Part shown: piece after piece, positions 47,455 to 55,640 of the stretch
Layout of the letters: the number at the start of each line of letters is the position of its first letter
How positions within the stretch are numbered: position 1 is the first letter of the stretch
Assembly (NCBI GenBank): GCA_006503475.1
Contig: RSEH01000102.1
Location: forward strand, 62,001 to 126,000
Source: Stentor roeselii
Lineage: Eukaryota > Ciliophora > Heterotrichea > Heterotrichida > Stentoridae
DNA: 64,000 nucleotides
Direction of reading: 5' to 3'
The notes under the pieces: model-generated
The model's database searches: none
Told to the model about the DNA's origin: nothing
The model's input: only the letters and a program-made list of their open reading frames with translations
Position numbers and translations under genes: made by a program

Positions 47455-48705
47455 CTAAGCATATTTATCGTGGATTGCTGGCTTGACTAGCGTGGGTCCT
47501 AACTCAAATCCAATAGTAAATCCGTTGCCCTTACATTCCGCCACAAGTTGTAATTTATCGCCATCTAACAAAAAACTCCTCTGTTCTCCGTTGGCGAGAT
47601 TCAAAGGTTTTTTGCCGTTGGCTGAAATTTCAAGTAGACACCCAAGAGAGTCTTCAGTAGTACCACTAATAGTTCCAGTTCCAAGTAAATCCCCAGGCCT
47701 CAAATTACATCCAGTGACAGTATGATGAGCAAGTTGCTGAGTAAGTGACCAATACAAATGTTTCAAGTTCGACACAGAGATAAGTTCCTTCTCACTTCCA
47801 GGAGTCTGCAAATAAGTCATCAACGAAATATCATAAGAGCTAAGATCAGGGTCCTGCAAATAAGGAAAAGGCTGGGGTTCCTGAAGACCAAGACTAGTCT
47901 TAAAAGGTTCCAAGGCATCAATCGGCACGACCCAGGAAGAAATAGAAGTCATAAAATTCTTCGCATTGAAAGGTCCAAGAGGTACATATTCCCAAGCCTG
48001 TATATCACGAGCAGACCAGTCATTCAACAGCACAATTCCAAAAATATGCTGATTAGCCTGAGTGATATCAATAGAAGTCCCTAACTCATTCAAATGTCCT
48101 CCGACAAAAAAGCCGATTTCCAGTTCATAGTCCAATTTCTTACAAACTGAAAAAGACGGTTCACCTCCAGGAGGACAGACCTGCCCACGAGGCCTAACAA
48201 CATCTTTCTCAATCACCACAGACGAGCTTCTTCCATGATAGCCAATCGGCATCCTTGTCCAATTCGGCTGTAAAGCATTTTCAGGTCCTCTAAACATGAC
48301 CCCAACATTATAAGCATGATTACGAGAACAGTAAAAATCAGTATAATCTCCAATATTCACAGGAATTACCAAATTCACCTCATTTAAAGGCACAAGGACT
48401 TCATTTCTACATGGATGGTCCTGCAACTCCTGGTTTGACAAAAGAAGTAAAGTTTGCAGTCTTAAGCGAATTTCAGTCCATACTGACCTTGTCTGAGACA
48501 TGAACTTGTTCAAAGAGCTGCTGTCGAAGTAATGAGGATGAGGGGCGAAAAAGCCGAGTCTTTCTAGAAGAGTCAAGTCAATTGCAAAGTCGCCGATTCT
48601 TGAAAGGACATGAATCTCTTCTGACCCTCTCACGTGACCTGCTGAGTAAGGCAAGTGCTGGATCGGGTAGTGGTGGTCTTGGGGGACTGGAACAAAACTC
48701 TCCAT
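47455..48705 (-). CDS. FAH: Fumarylacetoacetase
   Basis: 416 residues, same length and order as animal FAH. The SH3-like N-terminal part starts MESFVPVPQDHHYPIQHLPY. Active site: D123 (YTDFY), H130 (SRNHAYN), E194 and E196 (YELEIG), D229 (LLNDWSARD), K249. Tract PIGYHGRSSS is conserved, as is GTGTISGT near the end. The enzyme cleaves 4-fumarylacetoacetate to fumarate and acetoacetate, the last step of tyrosine breakdown. The metal site (D123, E194, E196, D229) is complete, so it should be active. Convergent with the LRR gene. No intron. Confidence 0.97.
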   Translation of the reverse strand: MESFVPVPQDHHYPIQHLPYSAGHVRGSEEIHVLSRIGDFAIDLTLLERLGFFAPHPHYFDSSSLNKFMSQTRSVWTEIRLRLQTLLLLSNQELQDHPCRNEVLVPLNEVNLVIPVNIGDYTDFYCSRNHAYNVGVMFRGPENALQPNWTRMPIGYHGRSSSVVIEKDVVRPRGQVCPPGGEPSFSVCKKLDYELEIGFFVGGHLNELGTSIDITQANQHIFGIVLLNDWSARDIQAWEYVPLGPFNAKNFMTSISSWVVPIDALEPFKTSLGLQEPQPFPYLQDPDLSSYDISLMTYLQTPGSEKELISVSNLKHLYWSLTQQLAHHTVTGCNLRPGDLLGTGTISGTTEDSLGCLLEISANGKKPLNLANGEQRSFLLDGDKLQLVAECKGNGFTIGFELGPTLVKPAIHDKYA

Positions 48706-48731
48706 TTATCTCAATCAATGTGGCTAAACTA

Positions 48732-49115
48732 TTAAAAAACACGCATTCCAGGATATAGCAAACGTTCCATGTATATCCTGCTACTTCTCTCTCTAAATAA
48801 AATAAAAGCACGAGTTTGCATTTTTTTTATTAAAAATCTGATCATTCTCCAGATCTTTTTAGTTCTGTAAGTTTTTTCGTAAAAAATCTCAGATTTCCAC
48901 TTTAAGAAGAAAAAATGCATTTGAAGACGGATAAACTTCGAAAAAATTGGAAGAAGTCGCGCTTGCAAGGTGATTAGATGTAAGTTTTCAAGTCTTCTAA
49001 CTCGTATCAGCGCTTTCTGCAACAAGGTGATATCAGCCCTGTATATATATTCAGCTTGCAGAAGGTAATTCTCCAAAGTATCAATTTCAATAGCTTCATT
49101 TCCTATATCTTCCAT
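48732..49115 (-). CDS. Small basic helical protein
   Basis: 127 residues from the ATG at 49115. Translation is helical and basic (ALIRVRRLENLHLITLQARLL, FFFLKWKSEIFYEKTYR, IRFLIKKMQTRAFILFRERS). The F-x-K-W-K and aromatic/basic spacing recall Sfi1-type centrin-binding repeats, but only weakly. Upstream in-frame codons belong to the opposite strand of the kinase gene and are not part of it. It shares a 29-bp divergent promoter with the AGC kinase. Real gene status is likely from tight spacing on both sides, not proven. Confidence 0.5.
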   Translation of the reverse strand: MEDIGNEAIEIDTLENYLLQAEYIYRADITLLQKALIRVRRLENLHLITLQARLLPIFSKFIRLQMHFFFLKWKSEIFYEKTYRTKKIWRMIRFLIKKMQTRAFILFRERSSRIYMERLLYPGMRVF

Positions 49116-49144
49116 TAAATATCCTGAAGAACTTATAATTATTA

Positions 49145-50740
49145 ATGGGGCAAATGCAAGTATTGAACATGCTGAAGCAGTCTTCAGACTCCAGCTTGTT
49201 CTCATCAAAAGCGACTTCAAAGGTGCTTTCAATTGAAAGCAGTGGAAAAATCGTAAAAATTTCTTTCTTGGCCCAGTCAACGATCGGCTTCGTGATCTCT
49301 GAACTGAACCGGCTTTCAAGAAAGGAAAACATTGTTGCTTTGGCAAGCAAGTCAAAAAATGAGACTTTGGACTTTTACTTGACACTTTATGATAAATTAG
49401 TTGAGGACCTTCCAGAGAATGAGACTTTTTTACCTGTCTCTGCAAAGTGGCCTGCTCAGAAAATTGATATCATGAACTACCAGCCAATCAAAATCATTGG
49501 AAAAGGAGGATTTTCTTTAGTCACTCTTGCAAGGAAAAATGACTCTGGACAACTTTTCGCTGTTAAAACGATTGAAAAGGCATTGGTTGCCAAAAGGAAA
49601 AAAAATAGTCAAGCAGTTGTTGAACAGGAAATTCTTATGAAATTGAATCATCCTTTTATTGTCGCACTTCATGCGAGTTTTCAAACTGTAAGGTTTATTT
49701 AGAGGGATTTTCTTCATTTTGTTCTTGACTTCTGCCCTGGGGGGGAACTTTTTAGAATTTTGCAAAATGTTGGAAGACTTTCTGAGGAACAGGCTAGGTT
49801 TTATTTGGCTGAGATTGTTTTAGCTGTTGAGTATCTTCATGACAACCAAGTCTTATACCGTGACTTAAAACCAGAAAACGTTCTAATAGACTTAGAAGGT
49901 CACATAAAACTAACCGATTTCGGCCTATCAGTAAACAACTTAAAAGAAAACGAGCTTCGTTACACCTTCTGCGGATCCGCAGAGTACATGTCTCCCGAGA
50001 TGGTATCAAATTCAGGTCACAACTCAGCATCAGACATTTACGCAATCGGTGCCCTTCTCCACGAAATGCTTTTAGGGACTCCTCCTTTCTACGACGAAGA
50101 CCCAGAGAAGATGTTCTTGAAAATCAAATACGAAGACCTCTGCCTTCCCTCAACTCTTTCATCAGAGGCTTCAGACCTGATAAAATCTCTTCTCATTAAA
50201 AACCCGAGACAAAGACTAGGTGGAAAGTTCACATCAGACATCAAAGATCACAAGTTTTTCGCCAATGTGAACTGGAAAAAAGTACTCAAGAAAAAAACAA
50301 GGCCTCCTTTTGTGCCTTCTTTTAATAAAAGCAGTTTTTCAGAGGAATTCACGACGCTTCCTATTAACAAAGAAATGTTTTCCCAGAATACAATTTTCCC
50401 GTCGTCGGCTGATGATTTTTTCCATTTTGGAAATATCAGAAGCATGAAGTACTTGATTAGGCATTCTTCTTATGTGTGTGAAGAAATGAGTGCTGTCAGT
50501 ACTTTAAGTCTTCCTGAACTGAATACTTTTGATAGCTATAGCATGGTTGAAGGATTTGATGATGGATATTTGATTGAGGAATTTTCAAGTAGAGCTAATT
50601 TTCCGAAAAAATCGATTCATCCCAAAACCAACCCTGTGCATCGGTTAACGGATCAAAGAAGTAAAATTGAGGAACTTTTAGGATGTGTTAATACCATGCA
50701 GAGTGAGCTAAGGAAGAAAATTTGGAAAGGAAAAAATTAA
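49145..50740 (+). CDS. AGC-family protein kinase (2 exons)
   Basis: Spliced product of 526 residues: exons 49145-49687 and 49703-50740. An N-terminal ~110-residue region of unknown type. The kinase domain, about 112-375, has IGKGGFSLVTLAR, K141, a YRD235-LKPEN loop in place of HRD, D253-FG, and the activation segment TFCGSAEYMSPE. It continues as an AGC C-tail with WKKVLKKKTRPPFVPSF and FTTLPI. No FxxFS/T-Y hydrophobic motif found at the end, so PDK1 docking may be altered. Related to S6K/PKC/PKA-like kinases; branch uncertain. The intron splits ASFQT from RDFLHFVLDF. The 3' flank carries a G-quadruplex-like tract. Confidence 0.93.
49688..49702 (+). other. 15-nt intron of the AGC kinase gene
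   Basis: GTAAGGTTTATTTAG, phase 0. Splicing restores the hinge region HASFQTRDFLHFVLDF. A at position 10. Confidence 0.93.
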
Positions 50741-51121
50741 TTTTTTTAATGGTTTTTTTATTATTTGGGAGTTTTAATGGGTTGGGGTTAGGGTGATTGG
50801 GATTTTATTATTTATAGAATAGTTTATTGAAGTAGGGTTTTATGGAAGAGATTGAGAGGGTCAAATTGAATTTTTTTAAAAGTATAGGCTAATAGGATAA
50901 TTTTTTACATGATGATGTTTATGGTTGGTATAAATATATTTATTTTGTTTGAGAGATAATATTTATTGGGATAGTCGAAATTTATTATGCTCAGCACAAT
51001 CGCATTTATTCTTATAAAAAAATTTGATAATACTAAAAGATTTCACCAATAAAAAAACTCTAAAAATATACAAATTTACAGCCAAAAATAAGTAAAAAAA
51101 GTTACTTAAGTATTATAACTT
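50741..51121. other. Convergent intergenic region, 381 bp
   Basis: Holds the 3' ends of two converging genes. Left ~100 bp are G/T-rich and contain the G-tract element at 50779-50801. The right side is A-rich. No ORF. Confidence 0.6.
50779..50801 (+). other. G-quadruplex-like, telomere-like G tracts
   Basis: G3 at 50779-50781, G4 at 50784-50787, G3 at 50791-50793, G3 at 50799-50801, with loops of 2, 3 and 5 nt. It contains GTTAGGGTG, matching the G strand of the CCCTAACA telomere unit. It lies 38 bp past the kinase stop. Confidence 0.5.
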
Positions 51122-52528
51122 CTAAGACTGAGATCTCATTTTCTTCGAGTCATTCATCTGATCAGAGCCCCTCTGTTTTTTATCAGACAATAGCTTCAAA
51201 CATTCACTCGACAAAGAAAAGTTCTCAACAACAGTATTAAGTTTAGTCTTCCTCCTTGCAATCATAGCAGGTTTAAACGTGCAAGTTTTCAAGTCTTCCT
51301 GTTCAGACTTATCTCTTTTTTCCTCAATTTTTTTCTGTCCTTCCTTTTCAATAATAATCAGAACCTTTTCAGGCTTAGCAGTGCTATACTTGCTCATTCT
51401 CTTATTTTTAATAGTTTTCGAGAGTTCTTTAGTAACAGGGTTAAGTCTAGGTGTAAAAGAGAATCCTTTAAGAACAGGACTATCTTCAGCTTTAACCTGT
51501 CTTTTTTTCCTATTTTCATACAAGACCTGAAATTCTCGATGAATTTTTTTGTCATCATTTTCTAAAATCATCAAGTTTAACAAGAAATTTTTTACTTTTT
51601 CATGAGTTGATTTACTTTCCTCATTGTCCTCAAAAGTCTTCCAGGCTCTTTCAACAAGATTTTTTTCTTCTTCCTTGATTCCTGAGTCAGTCTGATGTAA
51701 AAAACCAGTTTTCACCAGCATCTGGGTAAAATCATTAAAAGCGATGGAGTCTCCAACAACTATTTCACTGATTTCATTTAAAAATTTTTTTTTTATGATA
51801 TTTTTTGACTCCTCGCTGATAAGTTTCTCATTTTTTAGAAGATTTGGAGTTTCTTTCATTTTTTCTCTTTTTTTTGAAGCTTCTTCGTAAAGTCTCTGTG
51901 CGACTTTTCCTTCACGTTTGAGTTGCTGAGACTTTTTATTAACCTGAGGTTTAAACGAGCAGATTTCATTTAAAATCGCTTGAGACTCATTTTCTTTTTT
52001 CTTTTTAAGTTCTTCTGACTCTTTAAATAGTTTCACATGTAAATCTGAAGTACTTTTATTTTTCGATACGATTTTTTGAGTTTTTTTCGAAATTGTCGGC
52101 TTAAAAAGAGTTGCTTTAAGTTTTTCTTCTTCTTCTTTCAGCTCCTGATGTTTTCTTTCCAAGTTTTTTTTCTTGTTTTCGTTTACAGTGTCCATATGTT
52201 GCAGAAAATGAGAAAATTTCAGATTATCAGAAGTCGGCATCGAAGTCTTTGGTCTAAAAGTGCATCCAGCTTTTTCTTGCTCTTCTTTTTCCTTTTTCAA
52301 TTGCTCTAGACGTTGATTTGCTTTTGCTTGATAGTCAATAAAGCGTTTTTCTAACTCAGCTGCAGATGATTGAAGCTTTTTCGGCTCTTGGAAGATGTCT
52401 TCGAGATGAGAAGCTACTGTTTTACGTGTGAAACTTTGACAAGATTTAGGAGATTTCATTGATTCGTTGATTTTTCTGCTGTCTTCTGAGACAAATGTTG
52501 GGTGCTTGGTTGTTGGTGAGTCTGACAT
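51122..52528 (-). CDS. Coiled-coil protein with repeated F-x-P motifs
   Basis: 468 residues, Lys/Glu-rich. Five short motifs of similar shape recur: CTFRPKT (~90), LFKPTI (~140), CSFKPQVN (~190), FSFTPRLN (~355) and CTFKPAM (~418), each followed by basic/polar residues. Between them are charged coiled-coil segments (about 55-125, 165-230). Near 240-290 a more compact helical part (EISEIVVGDSIAFNDFTQMLV) might be an EF-hand-like or other small domain, not certain. I associate such repeats with protist cytoskeletal/ciliary proteins, but cannot assign a family. It starts 29 bp from the next minus-strand gene's stop. Confidence 0.72.
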   Translation of the reverse strand: MSDSPTTKHPTFVSEDSRKINESMKSPKSCQSFTRKTVASHLEDIFQEPKKLQSSAAELEKRFIDYQAKANQRLEQLKKEKEEQEKAGCTFRPKTSMPTSDNLKFSHFLQHMDTVNENKKKNLERKHQELKEEEEKLKATLFKPTISKKTQKIVSKNKSTSDLHVKLFKESEELKKKKENESQAILNEICSFKPQVNKKSQQLKREGKVAQRLYEEASKKREKMKETPNLLKNEKLISEESKNIIKKKFLNEISEIVVGDSIAFNDFTQMLVKTGFLHQTDSGIKEEEKNLVERAWKTFEDNEESKSTHEKVKNFLLNLMILENDDKKIHREFQVLYENRKKRQVKAEDSPVLKGFSFTPRLNPVTKELSKTIKNKRMSKYSTAKPEKVLIIIEKEGQKKIEEKRDKSEQEDLKTCTFKPAMIARRKTKLNTVVENFSLSSECLKLLSDKKQRGSDQMNDSKKMRSQS

Positions 52529-52557
52529 ATTAATTGGTAGGATTTAGATGGATTTGG

Positions 52558-53616
52558 TTAACTAAGATTTTTCGTATTTTTTATGTGATCTTCGGAGTTC
52601 TCTTGTTTTTCTTCTTTTGTTTCTGTTGTTGGGGTTTCTTTTAGGTCTTTAGGATGAGTTTTTGGATCGATTTGTTGGGAAAGGGATTTTTTTTCACAGT
52701 CTAAAGAATCAGGGGCGACTTCAAATGGTTTAGATTCGGACTTACTTGAGTCTTTTGAATGGATTTCTTCAGTTTTCATTTCTTCGAGTTTGTCAAGTTC
52801 CATGAGGTTTGGTTCAAGAGCTTCATTCTTCATCTTGCCTTGAGAGTCTTCCTTTTCATCATCGAACTTTCTCGATATTTCACTTTGCCCAAGTTTATTT
52901 GAAGGGTCAATGCTTTTCTTGCTGAAAGGCTCCCAACTGCTCGTTAATTTTGAAGTTGAAGATTCAGGACTTCTGCCCCAGCCTCTTTTCGCTGTTGGGT
53001 CTAAAATTATTTCTTGATCAGGGTTTGACTTGAATTTTTCTAGCTCTTGCTCCATCAGACTTGTTGTTTCTTCGTCGAAGTTAGTCAACCTGATTTCAAT
53101 GAGACTGTATCTGGTGCCTTGAACACTCTCGATGAAATTTCGAGTCGTTCTAATCATTACTTTCGCGCATCGAGGCTTCGGGTACCCGAAAATTCCGCTG
53201 GATATCGCCGGAATTGATATACTTGCATAGCCCAGGTCGTTTGCAGCTTTGAATGAATTCATGATCGCAGATTCCAGTTCTTCATCTTCTCCACTTCGAC
53301 CATTTCTATAAACCGGTCCAACCGCATGAATGATTTTTTTGCAAGAAAGTCTTCCAGGTCCAGTAACAGCGACTTGTCCAGTCAAAACAATTCCATGTTT
53401 TCTAACATATTCAGAACTTTCCCTCTGTACTTCCGGTCCTCCCTGACTAGAAATCGCTCCAGCGACACCTCCTCCATGAGCAAGGTGTTCATTAGCAGCA
53501 TTGACAATACAATCAGATTTTTCACTAGTGATATCATTTTTGATGACTTTGATAGTGATATCTTTATAAGTGAAGCTAGTCCTTTCTTCACATTTTCCTC
53601 GTGAATACCAATTCAT
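52558..53616 (-). CDS. Macrodomain protein, MacroD-type
   Basis: 352 residues. Macrodomain about 15-190: ITSEKSDCIVNAANEHL (N39-A-A-N42), HGGGVAGAISSQGG, IIHAVGPVYRNG, SIPAISSGIFGYP. These are the ADP-ribose-binding Asn and the glycine loops of MacroD/ADRP enzymes that bind or hydrolyse mono-ADP-ribose. The last ~150 residues are Ser/Asp/Glu/Lys-rich and disordered. Active-site Asn and Gly loops intact, so ADP-ribosyl hydrolase activity is plausible. Cell location not readable. No intron. Confidence 0.92.
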   Translation of the reverse strand: MNWYSRGKCEERTSFTYKDITIKVIKNDITSEKSDCIVNAANEHLAHGGGVAGAISSQGGPEVQRESSEYVRKHGIVLTGQVAVTGPGRLSCKKIIHAVGPVYRNGRSGEDEELESAIMNSFKAANDLGYASISIPAISSGIFGYPKPRCAKVMIRTTRNFIESVQGTRYSLIEIRLTNFDEETTSLMEQELEKFKSNPDQEIILDPTAKRGWGRSPESSTSKLTSSWEPFSKKSIDPSNKLGQSEISRKFDDEKEDSQGKMKNEALEPNLMELDKLEEMKTEEIHSKDSSKSESKPFEVAPDSLDCEKKSLSQQIDPKTHPKDLKETPTTETKEEKQENSEDHIKNTKNLS

Positions 53617-53663
53617 TTATGAACCAAACATTAAAAATAAAGATATACTAAAATTCACTATAC

Positions 53664-54455
53664 TTAGTTTTTCACCTGAGGCAAAGAGTTCATCATCCTG
53701 TCAACAGTAGCAACGAAAGAAACATGATTCATTTTCCAGATCTTTCTTTTCCTTGCACAAGTCGTCGTCATTTTAACATCAAAGCTGAACTTATCTTCAA
53801 TATCAAGTCCTTCCGCATTTTTTTCATCTACTCTTTTCCCAGTAAGGAACTGGTCAAGATGTGACTTTTCTTCAGAACTTTCAGCCTGTATAAATTCATG
53901 AATTCCTTGAATTTTCTTCATTTCAATTTTGAAATTAGAGCAGTCTTCCATGATTTTATCCATTTTCTGGACTTTGTAGTGATTCAGTTCACTTTTGCAG
54001 TATCTTCCAGTCTCATCTTTAGGAATAGGTGTTGCGAGTCTTTCAAAAACTCGAGTTGGGTTCATTTTTCCAAGACTAAGACCCGGGGAAAAAGAACTGA
54101 ACCGATTTTTCCTTGTTTTTTTATCAAGAGTCTTAAGTAAAAGTGAAGTAGGCGAGTCTTGGTTCGAGTTCAGTTCAAAAGACTTTTTCTTTTGTCGACG
54201 ATTTTTAAAGTTTAGTTTAGAAAGTTCTTTTTCAATGTTTTGATTAAAGTCCTGCTCTCTTCTTTTTATTTGTTCTATTGCAAGGTCTGAGTCTTTAATA
54301 ATCGCGTTTGGGTTGTAAGAGCAGTTTGTTGGGTCTCCTCGCTTTTGAAGGACTCGAACTTTAGAGACTACAGTTTTTAAGCTTTCTGGCTGGAGTCGAG
54401 AGTTTTTGTTGAGTAAAATCTTTTGAAATATTGGTAAATTGGGATCTTCGCTCAT
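53664..54455 (-). CDS. Hypothetical charged protein
   Basis: 263 residues. Charged helical stretches (AIEQIKRREQDFNQNIEKELSKL, EMKKIQGIHEFIQAE) and basic patches (KNRRQKKKSFE, CARKRKIWKMN). No domain recognised. Composition suggests a cytoskeletal or nuclear protein. Same strand as its neighbours, 47 bp from the macrodomain gene and 96 bp from the next. Function unknown. Confidence 0.6.
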   Translation of the reverse strand: MSEDPNLPIFQKILLNKNSRLQPESLKTVVSKVRVLQKRGDPTNCSYNPNAIIKDSDLAIEQIKRREQDFNQNIEKELSKLNFKNRRQKKKSFELNSNQDSPTSLLLKTLDKKTRKNRFSSFSPGLSLGKMNPTRVFERLATPIPKDETGRYCKSELNHYKVQKMDKIMEDCSNFKIEMKKIQGIHEFIQAESSEEKSHLDQFLTGKRVDEKNAEGLDIEDKFSFDVKMTTTCARKRKIWKMNHVSFVATVDRMMNSLPQVKN

Positions 54456-54551
54456 TTATAACTGATGTTAGTTGTAGAATAGAGGAGCTGATTACATGAA
54501 TTAAGCATTAGGTCTAAGTTCATTGTAATGATTTAGCTTATTAGAAATGGA

Positions 54552-55046
54552 TTAATGATTATGCATTAAACTTTCTCGAAGGATCTTGTTTGTCATGTAA
54601 CGCGCTGAGATTATCATTTCTTTTGTTTTTGAAATTCTAAAGCGACTTCTGGTTAGCATCTTTTGACTTTCTAACTTGTAATCATTGTATTCTTGCTTTG
54701 GGTTTATCAGGTAGGCCTTTTTCTTGCTTATTCGGCAACTGATGGTTTGAAAGGGACACAAAGAATTCATTGGCTTTAGTTTTGGTTTTATCAATTCTTG
54801 GTAGTCTTCATATGGATGAATTGAGTTTTTTAGCTCTTCTTCAACACCTGAAATTGAAGGACTGTGTTTTTCTTTGTGGTAATTCAAGTAAACTTTTTTG
54901 TAAAAATTGTTGAATGAGGTTGAACGAGCGAATGTTTTTGGATAGTCATGGTCTGAAATGGGATTTTCTTCAAGGTTTAGGATTTTTTTTCGAGAAAGTC
55001 GAAGAGTTTCAGGGATCATTTTTAGCTTGATTAGACCTTGGCTCAT
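54552..55046 (-). CDS. Hypothetical basic protein
   Basis: 164 residues, Lys/Arg/Ser-rich. It starts MSQGLIKLKMIPETLRLSRKK and contains a Pro/Lys-rich middle (LIKPKLKPMNSLCPFQT) and a basic end (RSRFRISKTKEMI). No domain recognised. A/C-rich sense-strand sequence upstream is typical of gene starts here. Function unknown. Confidence 0.55.
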   Translation of the reverse strand: MSQGLIKLKMIPETLRLSRKKILNLEENPISDHDYPKTFARSTSFNNFYKKVYLNYHKEKHSPSISGVEEELKNSIHPYEDYQELIKPKLKPMNSLCPFQTISCRISKKKAYLINPKQEYNDYKLESQKMLTRSRFRISKTKEMIISARYMTNKILRESLMHNH

Positions 55047-55640
55047 TGGTTTATAAATGAATTTTGAATAATTATGGTCATGAAAATTTGGTTATGACTT
55101 TAGATGGTTTTTTGGATTGGATTATGAGGTTTTTGGAAAATTTTTTTTTAGAGTAAATTATTAAAGGATATTTTGATTAAGGATTTCGGTTAATATGAAA
55201 GATTTTCATCGATTTTTAAGCTTTTAAGGAATTAAAGCTTTTAGTATGGGATTTATAAGCTTAATTTGGTTGTGACACTCTAATAAGTATAAAGAGATAT
55301 GCTTATTTTAATAATTCGTCGTAAAGAATACCCAAATAAACTTCTTTTATGTGATAAGAATAAGTACTTTTGCTCAGATATGATTGACTTGAAACTAAAA
55401 AAATATCATTAAGATTTTAGTTAAAAGTAAAGAGTATTTTTTAATATTATTTTGAATTTTACACCTTGTAATGAAAAATGAGAATATTGAAACAATCATC
55501 AAATAACACTTAAAAAACTACAAATAGATAATCCTCTAATTTAACAATCCAAAAACAATCACATCAATAACCAGTTAAACACTAAAATAAACTATCTAAA
55601 TCAAATACTTAATAATAAAAATCTACTCAAATAATCCAAG
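55047..55640. other. Divergent intergenic region, 594 bp
   Basis: G/T-rich on the left (sense A/C for the minus gene), A-rich on the right. No ORF, RNA gene or repeat recognised. Confidence 0.6.

Noticed and set aside
49116-49445. Upstream part of a 237-residue minus-strand frame
   Set aside because: It is the antisense of the AGC kinase N-terminus; only the part from 49115 down was kept as a gene.
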